From: Alphaproteobacteria bacterium
GTDB lineage: Bacteria > Pseudomonadota > Alphaproteobacteria > Caulobacterales > Hyphomonadaceae
Reading direction: 5' to 3'
NCBI GenBank assembly: GCA_018222605.1
Contig: JAAEZZ010000002.1
Coordinates: 124,001-188,000 of the forward strand
DNA length: 64,000 nucleotides
Shown here: piece after piece, positions 1-8,474 of the stretch
Layout: each line of letters begins with the position of its first letter
How positions within the stretch are numbered: position 1 is the stretch's first letter
Notes under the pieces: model-generated
Told to the model about the DNA's origin: nothing
Seen by the model: only the letters and a program-made list of their open reading frames with translations
Database searches by the model: none
Translations under genes and position numbers: made by a program

Positions 1-803
1 GCGCGGTCACGCGGCTCGAAAATGCCATTGGCGCGCCCCTCTTCTACCGAACGACGCGCAAGGTATCGCTCACCGATACAGGCCGCACCGTTTTAGCCCA
101 TTGCCGCCAATTGATCCAATCGCGGGACGAATTGTTCGCCGCTGTCGGCGGAGACAATGACCCCCAGGGCGAGATCAAGATCACCTGCTCTACCCTGCTG
201 GGAGAGCGCTACATCTCTCCCATCGTGCGACGCTTCTGTCAGGAATATCCCAAGGTTGAGGTCACGATGGATCTGTCGAACCGGCTGGTGGACTTGATCG
301 CGGAAGGGTTTGACCTCGCCATCCGCACGGGGCGACTGGAGGATTCCCGGCTGATCAGTTCGCGTGTCGCCACGCGGCAATTTCTGGTCTGCGCCTCCCC
401 CGCCTATCTGGAAGCCCATGGCACGCCGCAGCGACTGGATGATCTGAAGGCGCACAATTGCCTGATTGGTTCGTCCAACAGCTGGCGCTTCAAAATCGGC
501 AACAAGCATGAAACCCTCCGCCCACGGGGCAATTGGCGCTGCAATTCCGCGGCCTCCGTTCTGGACGGTCTGCTCGCCGGCACAGGCATCGGCCAGCTGC
601 CGCTATTCTATGTCCTGCCCTATCTGCAAAGCGGCGCATTGGTGGAGTTGTTTGAAGACTCCCGGCCAGAGCCGGAACCGATCTGGGCGGTCTATCCACA
701 GGCCCGGCACCTGCAGCCCAAAGTCCATTTGCTGGTGGACCGCATCCGCGCCCAGCTGCAACCCGGTTTTGAGGCAGCGCCCCTGAACCAGTTGCAGCCC
801 TGA
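1..803 (+). CDS. LysR-family transcriptional regulator (5' end cut by window)
   Basis: The reading frame is open from base 3, so the gene begins before the window; 266 codons are visible. The first residues (PLFYRTTRKVSLTDTG) are the end of the LysR winged helix-turn-helix, followed by the linker helix. Residues from about 55 onward form the LysR substrate-binding domain (GEIKITCSTLLGERYI, then the conserved DLAIRTG). The domain end (PIWAVYPQARHLQPKVHLLVD) is typical of the large AaeR/DsdC-like LysR group found in alphaproteobacteria. The ligand and target are unknown; LysR proteins often control a divergent gene, which would lie left of this window. A TTG at 111 is not the true start, because homology continues upstream of it. 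Confidence 0.93.
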   Translation, partial: AVTRLENAIGAPLFYRTTRKVSLTDTGRTVLAHCRQLIQSRDELFAAVGGDNDPQGEIKITCSTLLGERYISPIVRRFCQEYPKVEVTMDLSNRLVDLIAEGFDLAIRTGRLEDSRLISSRVATRQFLVCASPAYLEAHGTPQRLDDLKAHNCLIGSSNSWRFKIGNKHETLRPRGNWRCNSAASVLDGLLAGTGIGQLPLFYVLPYLQSGALVELFEDSRPEPEPIWAVYPQARHLQPKVHLLVDRIRAQLQPGFEAAPLNQLQP

Positions 804-812
804 TCGCCGCCC

Positions 813-1601
813 TCAATCGCTGCGTTCAAAGTGCGCGTCGAACCGGCCCATGCCGGTTTCGGTCATCTGTCCGTCGATCAGGTCACACCGGGAAATATCA
901 ATCTGATCATTCTCCAGACGGATCATGTTGAAGGAAGGCGGCTCAGCCCTCAACCGCGTGGACAGTGTGCCGGATGACACCGCCAGATAGGCGCCATTGG
1001 CGCGCTGGCGCAGTACGGCGGATGGCGTGTGCACGTGCCCTGTCAGCACCATCTGGATATGGCTCGCCGCCACCTTGTCACAGGCCCGCCTGCCCCGACG
1101 CGTGCGCACCCGCAAAGGTGCATGGGGCAGAGACCGGAACGGATGGTGACAGGCCAGCAGTTTCATATCGGCCTTCTGCTCTCCGGCGCGCACAATGGCC
1201 TCGTCCAGATCTTCCAGATCGACAGAGCCTTCGGCCCAGTTACGCCGCACCTGCCAGCCCCGCGCCGTGTTCAGGCCCACCGCCACAATGCCTTTGACCC
1301 GCACTTCATCCTGGCACGCTTCGAAGTGGCGCTTGAAGCGCGCAAACGGGTCCAGCGCCCGGCTCGCCAAGTCAAACATCGGCGTGTCATGATTTCCGGG
1401 CACGATCAGTTTCGGCATGTCAAAGCCGGACAGCCACTCCGCCGCCGCATCAAACTCCCGCCGGCGCCCTCTCTGGGTCAGGTCTCCGCAGATCACCAGC
1501 AGGTCCGGCGCGGCCTCCTTGATGTGGGCCTCACACCGGGCAATCGCGTCCGCATCTTCGGATCCGAAGTGAATATCTGAAAGTTGGACAATCAGGCTCA
1601 T
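813..1601 (-). CDS. calcineurin-like metallophosphoesterase
   Basis: A 262-residue protein with the full metal-binding motif set of the class III cyclic-nucleotide phosphodiesterase-like (CpdA) superfamily: DIHFG at the N terminus, GDLTQ, GNHD and GHVH. It is predicted to be a cytosolic dinuclear-metal phosphodiesterase or phosphatase; the substrate cannot be told from sequence. Its ATG overlaps the stop of the upstream lipid-kinase-like gene by 4 bases, so the two are translationally coupled. Such phosphoesterase/diacylglycerol-kinase pairs suggest phospholipid or phosphodiester metabolism, but that is inference. The gene is convergent with the LysR gene, 9 bases apart. Confidence 0.9.
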   Translation of the reverse strand: MSLIVQLSDIHFGSEDADAIARCEAHIKEAAPDLLVICGDLTQRGRRREFDAAAEWLSGFDMPKLIVPGNHDTPMFDLASRALDPFARFKRHFEACQDEVRVKGIVAVGLNTARGWQVRRNWAEGSVDLEDLDEAIVRAGEQKADMKLLACHHPFRSLPHAPLRVRTRRGRRACDKVAASHIQMVLTGHVHTPSAVLRQRANGAYLAVSSGTLSTRLRAEPPSFNMIRLENDQIDISRCDLIDGQMTETGMGRFDAHFERSD

Positions 1602-2473
1602 GAAGGCATGTCAGGCACAAAGATGCGGGCCGCAGCATCTATCCGCCGGAAACGGACAGGCGGCTCCATCTCTGTCAGTTCTCCGTCCAGGGTCAGGCTG
1701 ATCAGGCGCTTATTGGTCACAGACACATCTACTTCCGGCATATTGCGCACATCTACGCTTTCCGCATCGCGCCAGCCGGCACTCAGCATCTGAAATCCGG
1801 TTCTGGCCAGATCAATCAGATTGGCAGGATTGATCGTGGCGACCTCCAGCATGCCCGGCGTGTCGGCATTGATGTTCACAGTCACCGCCGTTGCCGTTTC
1901 AGACGCCTTGCCGGGCTCACCCCATTCGATGTTGGATTCGAGAGATAGCGCAGTATCATCATGCACGATCTGCGCAGCCTCCAGGATATGGCCTTCCCGC
2001 AGCGCTTCGCGCGACTGGGTCAGGCGCGTCATGTCGCCAATCATCGCGGCAACAAAGAAGCGGTCTCCACCGACAACTTCGCCGCAAGGCATGTTGCGAA
2101 TCTCGCCGCCCTCAAGGGCGCGGTCCAGAATCTCGTTCCAGTCGTCAATCTCGCCAATCGCGCGATGCGGCAGCATGTTCATCGTCCCGCCCGGCAGCGG
2201 CAGCACGGCCGGACCATCCGCTCCGGCATGTGACAAGGCGCACGCAATCGTGCCATCTCCGCCCCATACGATCAGCACATCCGGCTCATCAGCCAGCGCA
2301 GCCTTTACAATGTCGAGAATGTCCCCTTCCCCGGCTTCGTGGATCTTTGCCTCATCCGGCAGGCCCGACAGTTTCTCGCGCACAAGATCTGCCGCATTCA
2401 CCGGAGTGCTCCCGGAGAGCGGATTGATCACACAGGACACACGGCCAAGCCGCGTCAGGGATTTTGTTGTCAT
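1598..2473 (-). CDS. diacylglycerol/sphingosine kinase-like protein (DAGK catalytic domain)
   Basis: A 291-residue protein with the DAGK catalytic signature: an N-terminal INPLSGS segment and the nucleotide-binding GGDGTI motif near residue 70, followed by LPGGTMN. The family (YegS/BmrU/DgkB) phosphorylates diacylglycerol or related lipids with ATP. I take the ATG at 2473 as the start; a TTG 39 bases further upstream would add only 13 residues that do not look conserved. It is the first gene of a two-gene unit with the metallophosphoesterase (4-base overlap). Lipid substrate unknown. Confidence 0.85.
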   Translation of the reverse strand: MTTKSLTRLGRVSCVINPLSGSTPVNAADLVREKLSGLPDEAKIHEAGEGDILDIVKAALADEPDVLIVWGGDGTIACALSHAGADGPAVLPLPGGTMNMLPHRAIGEIDDWNEILDRALEGGEIRNMPCGEVVGGDRFFVAAMIGDMTRLTQSREALREGHILEAAQIVHDDTALSLESNIEWGEPGKASETATAVTVNINADTPGMLEVATINPANLIDLARTGFQMLSAGWRDAESVDVRNMPEVDVSVTNKRLISLTLDGELTEMEPPVRFRRIDAAARIFVPDMPS

Positions 2474-2541
2474 GTCGCCTAAACGCGAAACCTTGCGCGC
2501 GGTTCCTGCCAAATTGCAGTCAGGCCGCCGCCTTCGCCTCG

Positions 2542-3066
2542 TCAGCGCGCGGCGCTGAAATGGTGCGCCAGCGTGACCAGATACTGCCGCACGCGGGCAC
2601 TGACATCGCCTTCTGCGACAAGCGCCTCCAGCGACTCAAGCGTCCAGCCATCCTCCGGCACCAATTCGGCCTGCAGCGCCTCAAGGGCTTCGCGCTCATG
2701 TGCCGTCAGCAGCATCTGCCCGGCCTGGTCCAGCAGCACCAGCAGGTCATGCACCTTCCGCATCGCCAGGAAGGCGCGCGACATGGGCACCATCAGGCTG
2801 GCATCATCCCGCCATGAGCGGCCGCCGAACATGCCCTGCGTAACGGCCTGGCCTGCGCCATGGCAATCATAGCTGATGCAGCCCGCATAGCCCTCTTCCA
2901 GGCGCCGCGCATGAATAGCGCAGCGATTGTCCGCGCCCAGATGCTTGCACGGTGTATTGGCGGGCTTGGCGTGGCCAAACTCAGGCGACTTGTCGAATGG
3001 TGGGGCAACACAGCACAATCCGGCGCACCGGGCGCAATCTGCTTTCAGGGAAACGGGCTGGGACAT
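2542..3066 (-). CDS. cysteine-cluster (putative zinc/iron-binding) protein
   Basis: A 174-residue protein whose first half is rich in paired cysteines: CARCAGLCC near the N terminus, then CKHL, RCAIH and a distal C-x4-DC pattern (GCISYDCHG). This resembles the YkgJ-type Cys cluster that chelates zinc or iron. The second half is helical and has no motif I recognise. I chose the ATG at 3066, directly before the Cys-rich domain; the open frame runs further to 3174, but that extension is arginine-rich and is opposite the dapB leader. Function unknown. Confidence 0.7.
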   Translation of the reverse strand: MSQPVSLKADCARCAGLCCVAPPFDKSPEFGHAKPANTPCKHLGADNRCAIHARRLEEGYAGCISYDCHGAGQAVTQGMFGGRSWRDDASLMVPMSRAFLAMRKVHDLLVLLDQAGQMLLTAHEREALEALQAELVPEDGWTLESLEALVAEGDVSARVRQYLVTLAHHFSAAR

Positions 3067-3202
3067 CGCTGGCAGTCTGGTCTTCCGGAGGGGCGCGCGA
3101 GGGCTATCGCTTAGGCGATCCTGCCCCGCTTCACAACCGGCCCGGACACGTCGCACCGCCTTGGGGGCTCCCACCCCGCAAAATTATGTCTATATGTGCC
3201 CG

Positions 3203-4036
3203 ATGACTGATTCTGCGGGCACCCAATCCTTTTCCGTTGCCGTTGCTGGCGTAGCAGGCCGCATGGGCCGGCAACTCGTCGGCGCGGCGCTTGATTCCGG
3301 CCTTGATGTCACCGGCGGCAGCGAAGCCCCGGCCTCTGAGCATCTCGGCAGCGACATTGGCGAACTGGCAGGCCGCCGCCTGCTGCACCTGAGACCCGCG
3401 ACAGATCCTGTGTCTGCTGCCAGCAATGCAGATGTCTGGATTGATTTCACCCGCCCGGCCGCCACACTCGCCGCTTTGGACTCCCTGAAGCATACCCGTG
3501 TGCGCGCCGCCATTATCGGCACGACAGGCTTCACCCCGGCAGAAGAGGCAGAAATCGCCCGCGCCGCGAATGGCCTGGCCATCGTCAAGGCGGGCAATTT
3601 CTCGGTCGGCATCAATCTGCTACAGGCCCTGACCCGCATGGCCGCAGAGCGCCTCGGCCCGGATTGGGATATCGAGATCTACGAAACTCACCACCGCCGC
3701 AAGGTGGACGCGCCCTCCGGCACGGCGCTGATGCTGGGCGAGGCCGCCGCTGAAGGCCGGGGCAAGAAGCTGTCAGATCTGCGCGCGCCTCCCTATGATG
3801 GCCCGGATGCCAAGCGCCGCGCAGGCAATATCGGCTTCGCCGTGCGCCGTACGGGCGGTGTAATCGGAGAGCATGAAGTCAGTTTTGGCTCCGATATGGA
3901 GCTGCTGACCCTCAGCCACACAGCGCTGGATCGCGCCGTCTTTGCGCATGGCGCCTTAAGCGCTGCTGCATGGGCCGTTCAGCAGGACCCGGGCCTCTAT
4001 AATATGAACGATGTGCTGGGGCTTTCCGGCAACTAG
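3203..4036 (+). CDS. dapB: 4-hydroxy-tetrahydrodipicolinate reductase
   Basis: DapB reduces 4-hydroxy-tetrahydrodipicolinate with NAD(P)H in lysine/meso-diaminopimelate synthesis, so it also feeds peptidoglycan. The protein is 277 residues, normal for the family. An N-terminal Rossmann motif (VAGVAGRMGRQL) binds the nucleotide. The central TTGF and the signature ETHHRRKVDAPSGTAL, with its catalytic His pair and substrate-binding Lys, are intact. The frame is open far upstream (to 2927), but DapB homology starts at the ATG at 3203. The gene is divergent from the Cys-cluster gene and stands alone; the other lys genes are not in this window. Confidence 0.96.
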   Translation: MTDSAGTQSFSVAVAGVAGRMGRQLVGAALDSGLDVTGGSEAPASEHLGSDIGELAGRRLLHLRPATDPVSAASNADVWIDFTRPAATLAALDSLKHTRVRAAIIGTTGFTPAEEAEIARAANGLAIVKAGNFSVGINLLQALTRMAAERLGPDWDIEIYETHHRRKVDAPSGTALMLGEAAAEGRGKKLSDLRAPPYDGPDAKRRAGNIGFAVRRTGGVIGEHEVSFGSDMELLTLSHTALDRAVFAHGALSAAAWAVQQDPGLYNMNDVLGLSGN

Positions 4037-4134
4037 GGCGATTCCTCGCACGCCCAGCAGATGAATCAGGGTTGACGCCCCCGCGTGCAATGGCAGCATG
4101 ACAAGTTCGTTATGTTTTTGCCACAGGATGGGCG

Positions 4135-4539
4135 ATGATCGGTATAGTAGTTGTCAGCCACGGAAAGCTCGCGCGCGAACTGGTCGCCGCCACGGAGCAT
4201 GTGGTTGGAGAGCAGGAACGCTTCCGCTCGATCTCGATTGAGGTCGAGGATGATATTGAGGCCCGGCGGGATCAGATCCGCGAAACGGCCAAATCCTGCG
4301 ACACCGGCAAGGGCGTCATCATCCTGACAGACATGTTCGGCGGCACCCCGTCCAATCTGGCCATGTCGGTGATGAGCGCGGGCCATATCGAGGTACTCTC
4401 CGGCGTGAACCTGCCCATGCTGATCAAGCTGGCTGAAGTGCGCGGAGAGCTGGCCCTGAAGGAAGCGGCCAAGATCGCCGCAGAAGCAGGCCGCAAATAC
4501 ATCAATATCGCGTCTGAATTGCTGGCGAAGTCCAGCTGA
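4135..4539 (+). CDS. PTS EIIA component, mannose type
   Basis: A 134-residue EIIA(Man)-fold protein. The phosphorylatable His sits in VVVSHGKLA near residue 9, and ILTDMFGGTPSN is the family hallmark loop. In alphaproteobacteria this protein works with HPr, EI(Ntr) and HPr kinase as a regulatory rather than sugar-transporting phosphorelay; no permease domains are present here. Its stop overlaps the HPr start by one base (TGATG), so the two are co-translated. hprK and a sensor pair often lie upstream in this class but are not in this window. Confidence 0.93.
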   Translation: MIGIVVVSHGKLARELVAATEHVVGEQERFRSISIEVEDDIEARRDQIRETAKSCDTGKGVIILTDMFGGTPSNLAMSVMSAGHIEVLSGVNLPMLIKLAEVRGELALKEAAKIAAEAGRKYINIASELLAKSS

Positions 4540-4844
4540 TGACAGACACGCAGACCACCGCCAGCCAGCGCGCCATGATCGTCAACCGGAAGGGCCTGCA
4601 TGCCAGGGCCTCCGCCAAGCTGTCGCGTCTGGCCGGGGAGTTCAACTCCCGCATCATCGTGACCCATGAGGGCGAAACGGCCGATGCCCGCTCGATCATG
4701 GATCTCATGATGTTGGTGGCGCATATGGGCTGCGAAGTGGACATCCGCGCAGAGGGCCCGGACGCCGCTGAGGCCGTCACCGCCGTCGCCAGCCTGATTG
4801 CAGACGGCTTCGGCGAACAGGGCGACGCCGACGCGGTTTGCTGA
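4539..4844 (+). CDS. HPr family phosphocarrier protein
   Basis: A 101-residue HPr. The active-site His is in the motif GLHARASAKL, and the regulatory serine region is present as ARSIMDLMML. It accepts phosphate from EI and passes it to the EIIA encoded just upstream (1-base overlap). The C-terminal tail (EQGDADAVC) is slightly longer than in E. coli HPr, as is common in this class. The next element downstream is the tmRNA gene on the same strand. Confidence 0.94.
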   Translation: MTDTQTTASQRAMIVNRKGLHARASAKLSRLAGEFNSRIIVTHEGETADARSIMDLMMLVAHMGCEVDIRAEGPDAAEAVTAVASLIADGFGEQGDADAVC

Positions 4845-4879
4845 AGCCGCCCCTTCCAACGCGCCCAAATCATCCCTAT

Positions 4880-5220
4880 ATTGGTCATGTCTTCGGACTA
4901 TGGCGATAAACGCGCGTGTAATAAGCGGTTCGGACCCGGGGGCGGTACCCGGCGGCTCCACCAAAAGCAGGTTCAGGCGGATTCACCTACGCCTGTTTCT
5001 GACGGGGCCGAAATAGGATCGACGGACGTGTAAAGACGATGCCTTCGCCGGATTGGGCCCCCTCAGAAGCCCATATCACATAGTTGCAAACGACAACTTT
5101 GCTGAAGGTGAACTGCTCGCAGCGTAAGCTGTGCGCGGATTACCGCTTTAACTCCTAGGGATTCAGCTCTCTAGGCGGGGCCCGGAGGCGCCTGGCAACA
5201 GAAGCCTCCACCTTACCCTC
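4880..5220 (+). ncRNA. ssrA: transfer-messenger RNA, circularly permuted two-piece form
   Basis: The acceptor piece comes first: its 3' end at 4933-4963 carries a T-arm CCGGG/CCCGG and ends GGCGGCTCCACCA. After about 40 bases of intervening segment, the coding piece begins at 5004 with GGGGCCGAAATAGGATCGAC. The 5' GGGGCCG (5004-5010) pairs with CGGCTCC of the acceptor piece, with one G-U pair, forming the acceptor stem in trans. The tag frame starts at the GCA at 5086 and ends with TAA at 5125-5127, encoding ANDNFAEGELLAA. A hairpin GGAGGC/GCCTCC (5184-5209) lies near the end of the coding piece. Outer ends are estimates. Permuted tmRNA is a known alphaproteobacterial trait. Confidence 0.93.
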
Positions 5221-5343
5221 CCTTTCTACCTGCAGACACTACGCTTCTCTCTACCAAGAGGCGTTTCGCATACTACCGGTACGTTTAATTCCACCTGCAG
5301 ATTATTTATTCCCTTAAACCTTTTGCTTCACTCCCTGAAGCAT

Positions 5344-5802
5344 ATGCATCGCGATACGCTCATCTCACGCGTGAGGCTCTCGGCCAGACATCGCCTGCCC
5401 AAGACCTCAACGCTGTTCATCGCGTGGCTTCTGGCCGGACCGATGAACCCTTTATGGTACGCGCTGGGTTTTGTCGGTCTTATCCCAACGGTCGACGAGC
5501 TGTCGGACCTCTATCACTGGTCATCCCCCTTCGTGAGCGGCACAATCGCATTCATCCTTGTCGTGATGTTTCGTACTGGTCCGCCCGCCCGCCTGCCCCG
5601 CATCTGGATGACGTGCCTGAAAGTCTACATGCTGCTCGGCCTGCCAGTCCTGCTCGCCTACACCTTCTTTGACATGTCGCGGACCAACCTGTTCATAATG
5701 GCGGTTGTCCCCGCCATTGCGATTGCCATGGTCATCATCGTGATCGGGGCCACCGTCTCCTCCCCCGGCACGCTCCACCACCAGGGCGATAACGCCCCAT
5801 AA
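5344..5802 (+). CDS. small integral membrane protein, unknown
   Basis: A 152-residue protein with a basic N terminus and three to four hydrophobic segments (around residues 22-45, 60-76, 88-108 and 115-140 from the ATG). I do not recognise a family. The start could also be a TTG at 5323, seven codons upstream. It lies between ssrA and a perfect inverted repeat, with no obvious operon partner. Codon use and GC content match the neighbours, so it is probably real, but the function is unknown. Confidence 0.55.
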   Translation: MHRDTLISRVRLSARHRLPKTSTLFIAWLLAGPMNPLWYALGFVGLIPTVDELSDLYHWSSPFVSGTIAFILVVMFRTGPPARLPRIWMTCLKVYMLLGLPVLLAYTFFDMSRTNLFIMAVVPAIAIAMVIIVIGATVSSPGTLHHQGDNAP

Positions 5803-5829
5803 AAGGGCACCCCCCGTCTGAGACATGCT

Positions 5830-5872
5830 GGATTCCCGATTGGCCATATTCAATCTGGCCAATCGGGAATCC
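5830..5872. repeat. perfect 17-bp inverted repeat, 9-base loop
   Basis: Arms GGATTCCCGATTGGCCA (5830-5846) and TGGCCAATCGGGAATCC (5856-5872) are exact complements separated by TATTCAATC. The repeat lies between the membrane-protein gene and the amidase gene. No T-run follows on either strand, so it is not a clear rho-independent terminator. Each arm contains a GANTC site. It could be an operator or a transcript-stabilising hairpin. Confidence 0.8.
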
Positions 5873-5908
5873 GGCAGTTAGGCTTGAACCAACACAAGGG
5901 GGCTCACC

Positions 5909-7543
5909 ATGAAACGCACTCTACTGGCGGCAGCATCCATCCTGCTTCTGACGGCCTGCTCAGCTGAGCCCCCTGCGCCAGACACGAGAGACCGCGCCAT
6001 GCCGAAACAGGATACGCTCACCGCGCCCGCCTATGCCGCCCGTGGCTGGACGGCAAAGTCCCTGCCTGAACTGGCCGAGTCCCTGAAAGCGGGTGACATC
6101 AGCGCCGAAGCGCTCACCCTGGCCTATATCGAACGCATTCAGGCCGTCGATCAGTCCGGCCCGACACTGCAGGCCGTGCTCAGCCTGAACCCGGACGCCA
6201 TGGATCAGGCCCGCGCCCTGGATGCCAAGCTGATGGCCGGTGAACCGGTCGGCCTGTTGCACGGCGTGCCGATCCTCGTGAAAGACAATATCGAGACGCG
6301 GGACCAGATGCCGACCACGGCCGGATCGCTCGCACTGGAAAGCAATTTCAGTGAGCGCGATGCGCCCCTGATTGCAGCCTTGCGCGCCGAGGGCGCGATC
6401 ATCCTTGGAAAGACCAATCTCAGCGAATGGGCGAATTTTCGCTCCAATACGTCCATGAGTGGCTGGTCAGCCCTCGGCGGACAGGTGCGCAATCCACATA
6501 TGCTCGACCGCAATCCCTGTGGCTCCAGCTCCGGCTCGGGCGTTGCGGCGGCGGCGTCACTGGCGGCCGGCACGATCGGTACGGAAACCAATGGCTCAAT
6601 CATTTGCCCGTCCACGGTCAATGGCGTCGTCGGGTTCAAGCCGACGGTCGGTCTTGTCTCACAGGAACATATCGTGCCGATCTCTTCGTCGCAGGATACG
6701 GCCGGTCCGATCACCAAGACCGTCGAAGGCGCCGCCCTGATGCTTACCGCCATGGCCACCGGCGAAGCAAAGACAGACTATGTCGGGGCCCTCGATATGC
6801 AGGCTCTACAAGGCAAGCGCATCGGTGTTCTGCGAGACGCCGAAGGCGACAATCCGCACATCCGCGCCCTGTTCGAAGATGCCCTGAGCGAGATGGAAAA
6901 GGCTGGCGCAACCCTGATCGACATCAAGGGTCCTGACATGCCGGGGGAGTTCTGGGGCAAATCCTACACTGTGCTGCTTTACGAATTCAAGGCTACGCTG
7001 AACGCCTATCTCGCGACCACACCGAACACTGTGACCCACCGCACCCTGAAGGATATCATCGCCTTCAATACGGAAAATGCCGTCACCGAACTTGCCCTGT
7101 TCGACCAGAGCATTTTTGACGCCGCAGAGGCAAAAGGCGGGCTCGACTCCGAAGACTATATCGCCGCGCGCGATTTCGTTCAGGCCGCCACGCGGGAAAA
7201 CGGCATTGACCGCATGCTGACCGACAACAATGTCGACGCGCTGGTTGCCCCTAGCGGCCCCTTTGCCCCGCGCGTGGACCCGGTAAATGGCGATGTCTGG
7301 CCGGACTGGCCAGGCGCGGGCTTCATGGCGGCGGTAGCCGGCTATCCGCACCTCACGGTTCCCATGGGCACATATCGCGGCATACCCACCGGCATATCCT
7401 TCATCGGCGGCAAGGATGATGATGCAAAGATCCTCTCCCTCGGCTATGCCTATGAACAGCTCAGCCAGAAACGCGCAGAACCACAATATTATCAGACTGC
7501 AGAAGACCTGCCCGAAATCTCCACCGCGATGAACCGGCACTGA
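5909..7543 (+). CDS. amidase-signature hydrolase, predicted lipoprotein
   Basis: A 544-residue amidase-signature protein. The N terminus MKRTLLAAASILLLTAC is a lipoprotein signal with lipobox LTAC, so the enzyme is predicted to be membrane-anchored in the periplasm. The Ser-cisSer-Lys triad is visible: Lys in PILVKDNIET (about residue 125), Ser in the glycine/serine loop CGSSSGSGVAAAA (about 205), and the nucleophile in GTETNGSI (about 230). It hydrolyses an unknown amide bond. Some secreted relatives act on peptides or amidated metabolites. A monocistronic layout is likely; the GST gene downstream is on the other strand. Confidence 0.92.
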   Translation: MKRTLLAAASILLLTACSAEPPAPDTRDRAMPKQDTLTAPAYAARGWTAKSLPELAESLKAGDISAEALTLAYIERIQAVDQSGPTLQAVLSLNPDAMDQARALDAKLMAGEPVGLLHGVPILVKDNIETRDQMPTTAGSLALESNFSERDAPLIAALRAEGAIILGKTNLSEWANFRSNTSMSGWSALGGQVRNPHMLDRNPCGSSSGSGVAAAASLAAGTIGTETNGSIICPSTVNGVVGFKPTVGLVSQEHIVPISSSQDTAGPITKTVEGAALMLTAMATGEAKTDYVGALDMQALQGKRIGVLRDAEGDNPHIRALFEDALSEMEKAGATLIDIKGPDMPGEFWGKSYTVLLYEFKATLNAYLATTPNTVTHRTLKDIIAFNTENAVTELALFDQSIFDAAEAKGGLDSEDYIAARDFVQAATRENGIDRMLTDNNVDALVAPSGPFAPRVDPVNGDVWPDWPGAGFMAAVAGYPHLTVPMGTYRGIPTGISFIGGKDDDAKILSLGYAYEQLSQKRAEPQYYQTAEDLPEISTAMNRH

Positions 7544-7592
7544 CCGACTAAGCTGATGGCCCACACCTGGCCCGCCTGCGCGCGAGACACAA

Positions 7593-8264
7593 TTAGAGGA
7601 GGATTGTGCCCTTGCCGTCCTTTTCCAGCGCGCGGATATAGGACGGGTATTCCCGCATCTGCTTCAGGAAGCGGTGAGCATTCGGATAGCGCTCCGCATC
7701 CATCCCGGCCCGGTGCGCGCACAGTTCCATGGAATAGCCCATCACGATGTCCGCCGCCGTCAGGCTGTCACCGGCGAACCATTTGTGCTCCCCCAGCGCG
7801 CGCTCGATTTCGCTCATCAGGGCTTTCAGGCGAGGCCCGAAAAAAGCCTTGTCCAGCCCGCCGACCAGCATCTTCGCCGCCGGCTTCAGAAAGAAGGGCG
7901 CACGCCCCGTCATCGCCATCATGACGAATTTGTTCGTCAGCAAGGGCTGCAGACTGCCTTGAGAGGTGTGGAACCAGAACAGATAACGCGACCGGTCCGG
8001 CGTGCCCGGCGCGGGGCGCAGGCGGCCATCATCATGCTTGTCACAGATATAGTCGACAATGGCATTGGTCTCAGCCAGGTTCAGCCCGTCATCGGAAATG
8101 CACGGCGCCGTGCCCAGCGGAGAGATGGCCTTGTACTCTGCCGGGGCCAACCGCGTCTGCGGATCGCGGTCATACAGCTTCACCTCATACGGCACACCCA
8201 ATTCCTCCAGCAGCCACAGAATGCGAATGGACTGGGATTTCTCCAGATGGTGCAGCGTGATCAT
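7593..8264 (-). CDS. glutathione S-transferase family protein
   Basis: A 223-residue protein with an N-terminal thioredoxin-fold domain (ITLHHLEKSQSIRILWLLEE; the cis-Pro region TAPCISDDGLNLAETNAI) and a C-terminal all-helical domain (WFAGDSLTAADIVMGY, the usual N-capping box with its Asp). It conjugates or reduces with glutathione in the cytosol; the substrate is unknown. It is convergent with the amidase gene and separated from the next gene by about 200 bases. Confidence 0.9.
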   Translation of the reverse strand: MITLHHLEKSQSIRILWLLEELGVPYEVKLYDRDPQTRLAPAEYKAISPLGTAPCISDDGLNLAETNAIVDYICDKHDDGRLRPAPGTPDRSRYLFWFHTSQGSLQPLLTNKFVMMAMTGRAPFFLKPAAKMLVGGLDKAFFGPRLKALMSEIERALGEHKWFAGDSLTAADIVMGYSMELCAHRAGMDAERYPNAHRFLKQMREYPSYIRALEKDGKGTILL

Positions 8265-8474
8265 GTGTTTCCCCTCATCAAACAGGCGCTAGTCAGCAAG
8301 TTAGGGCAGCCCAGCACCGCCGCCCAGCCTGTCGCGGGGGAAAAGCCGTAAATAATGTCAAATCCTGCACCTTTCGACGCAGTCTGCGCGCCGCACCTTC
8401 ACATCCACGCAACAATCGGCCTTTACCGAAACCGAGACTGTTTGCCCCCCTGCCACCCATCGGGATGAGACCTT

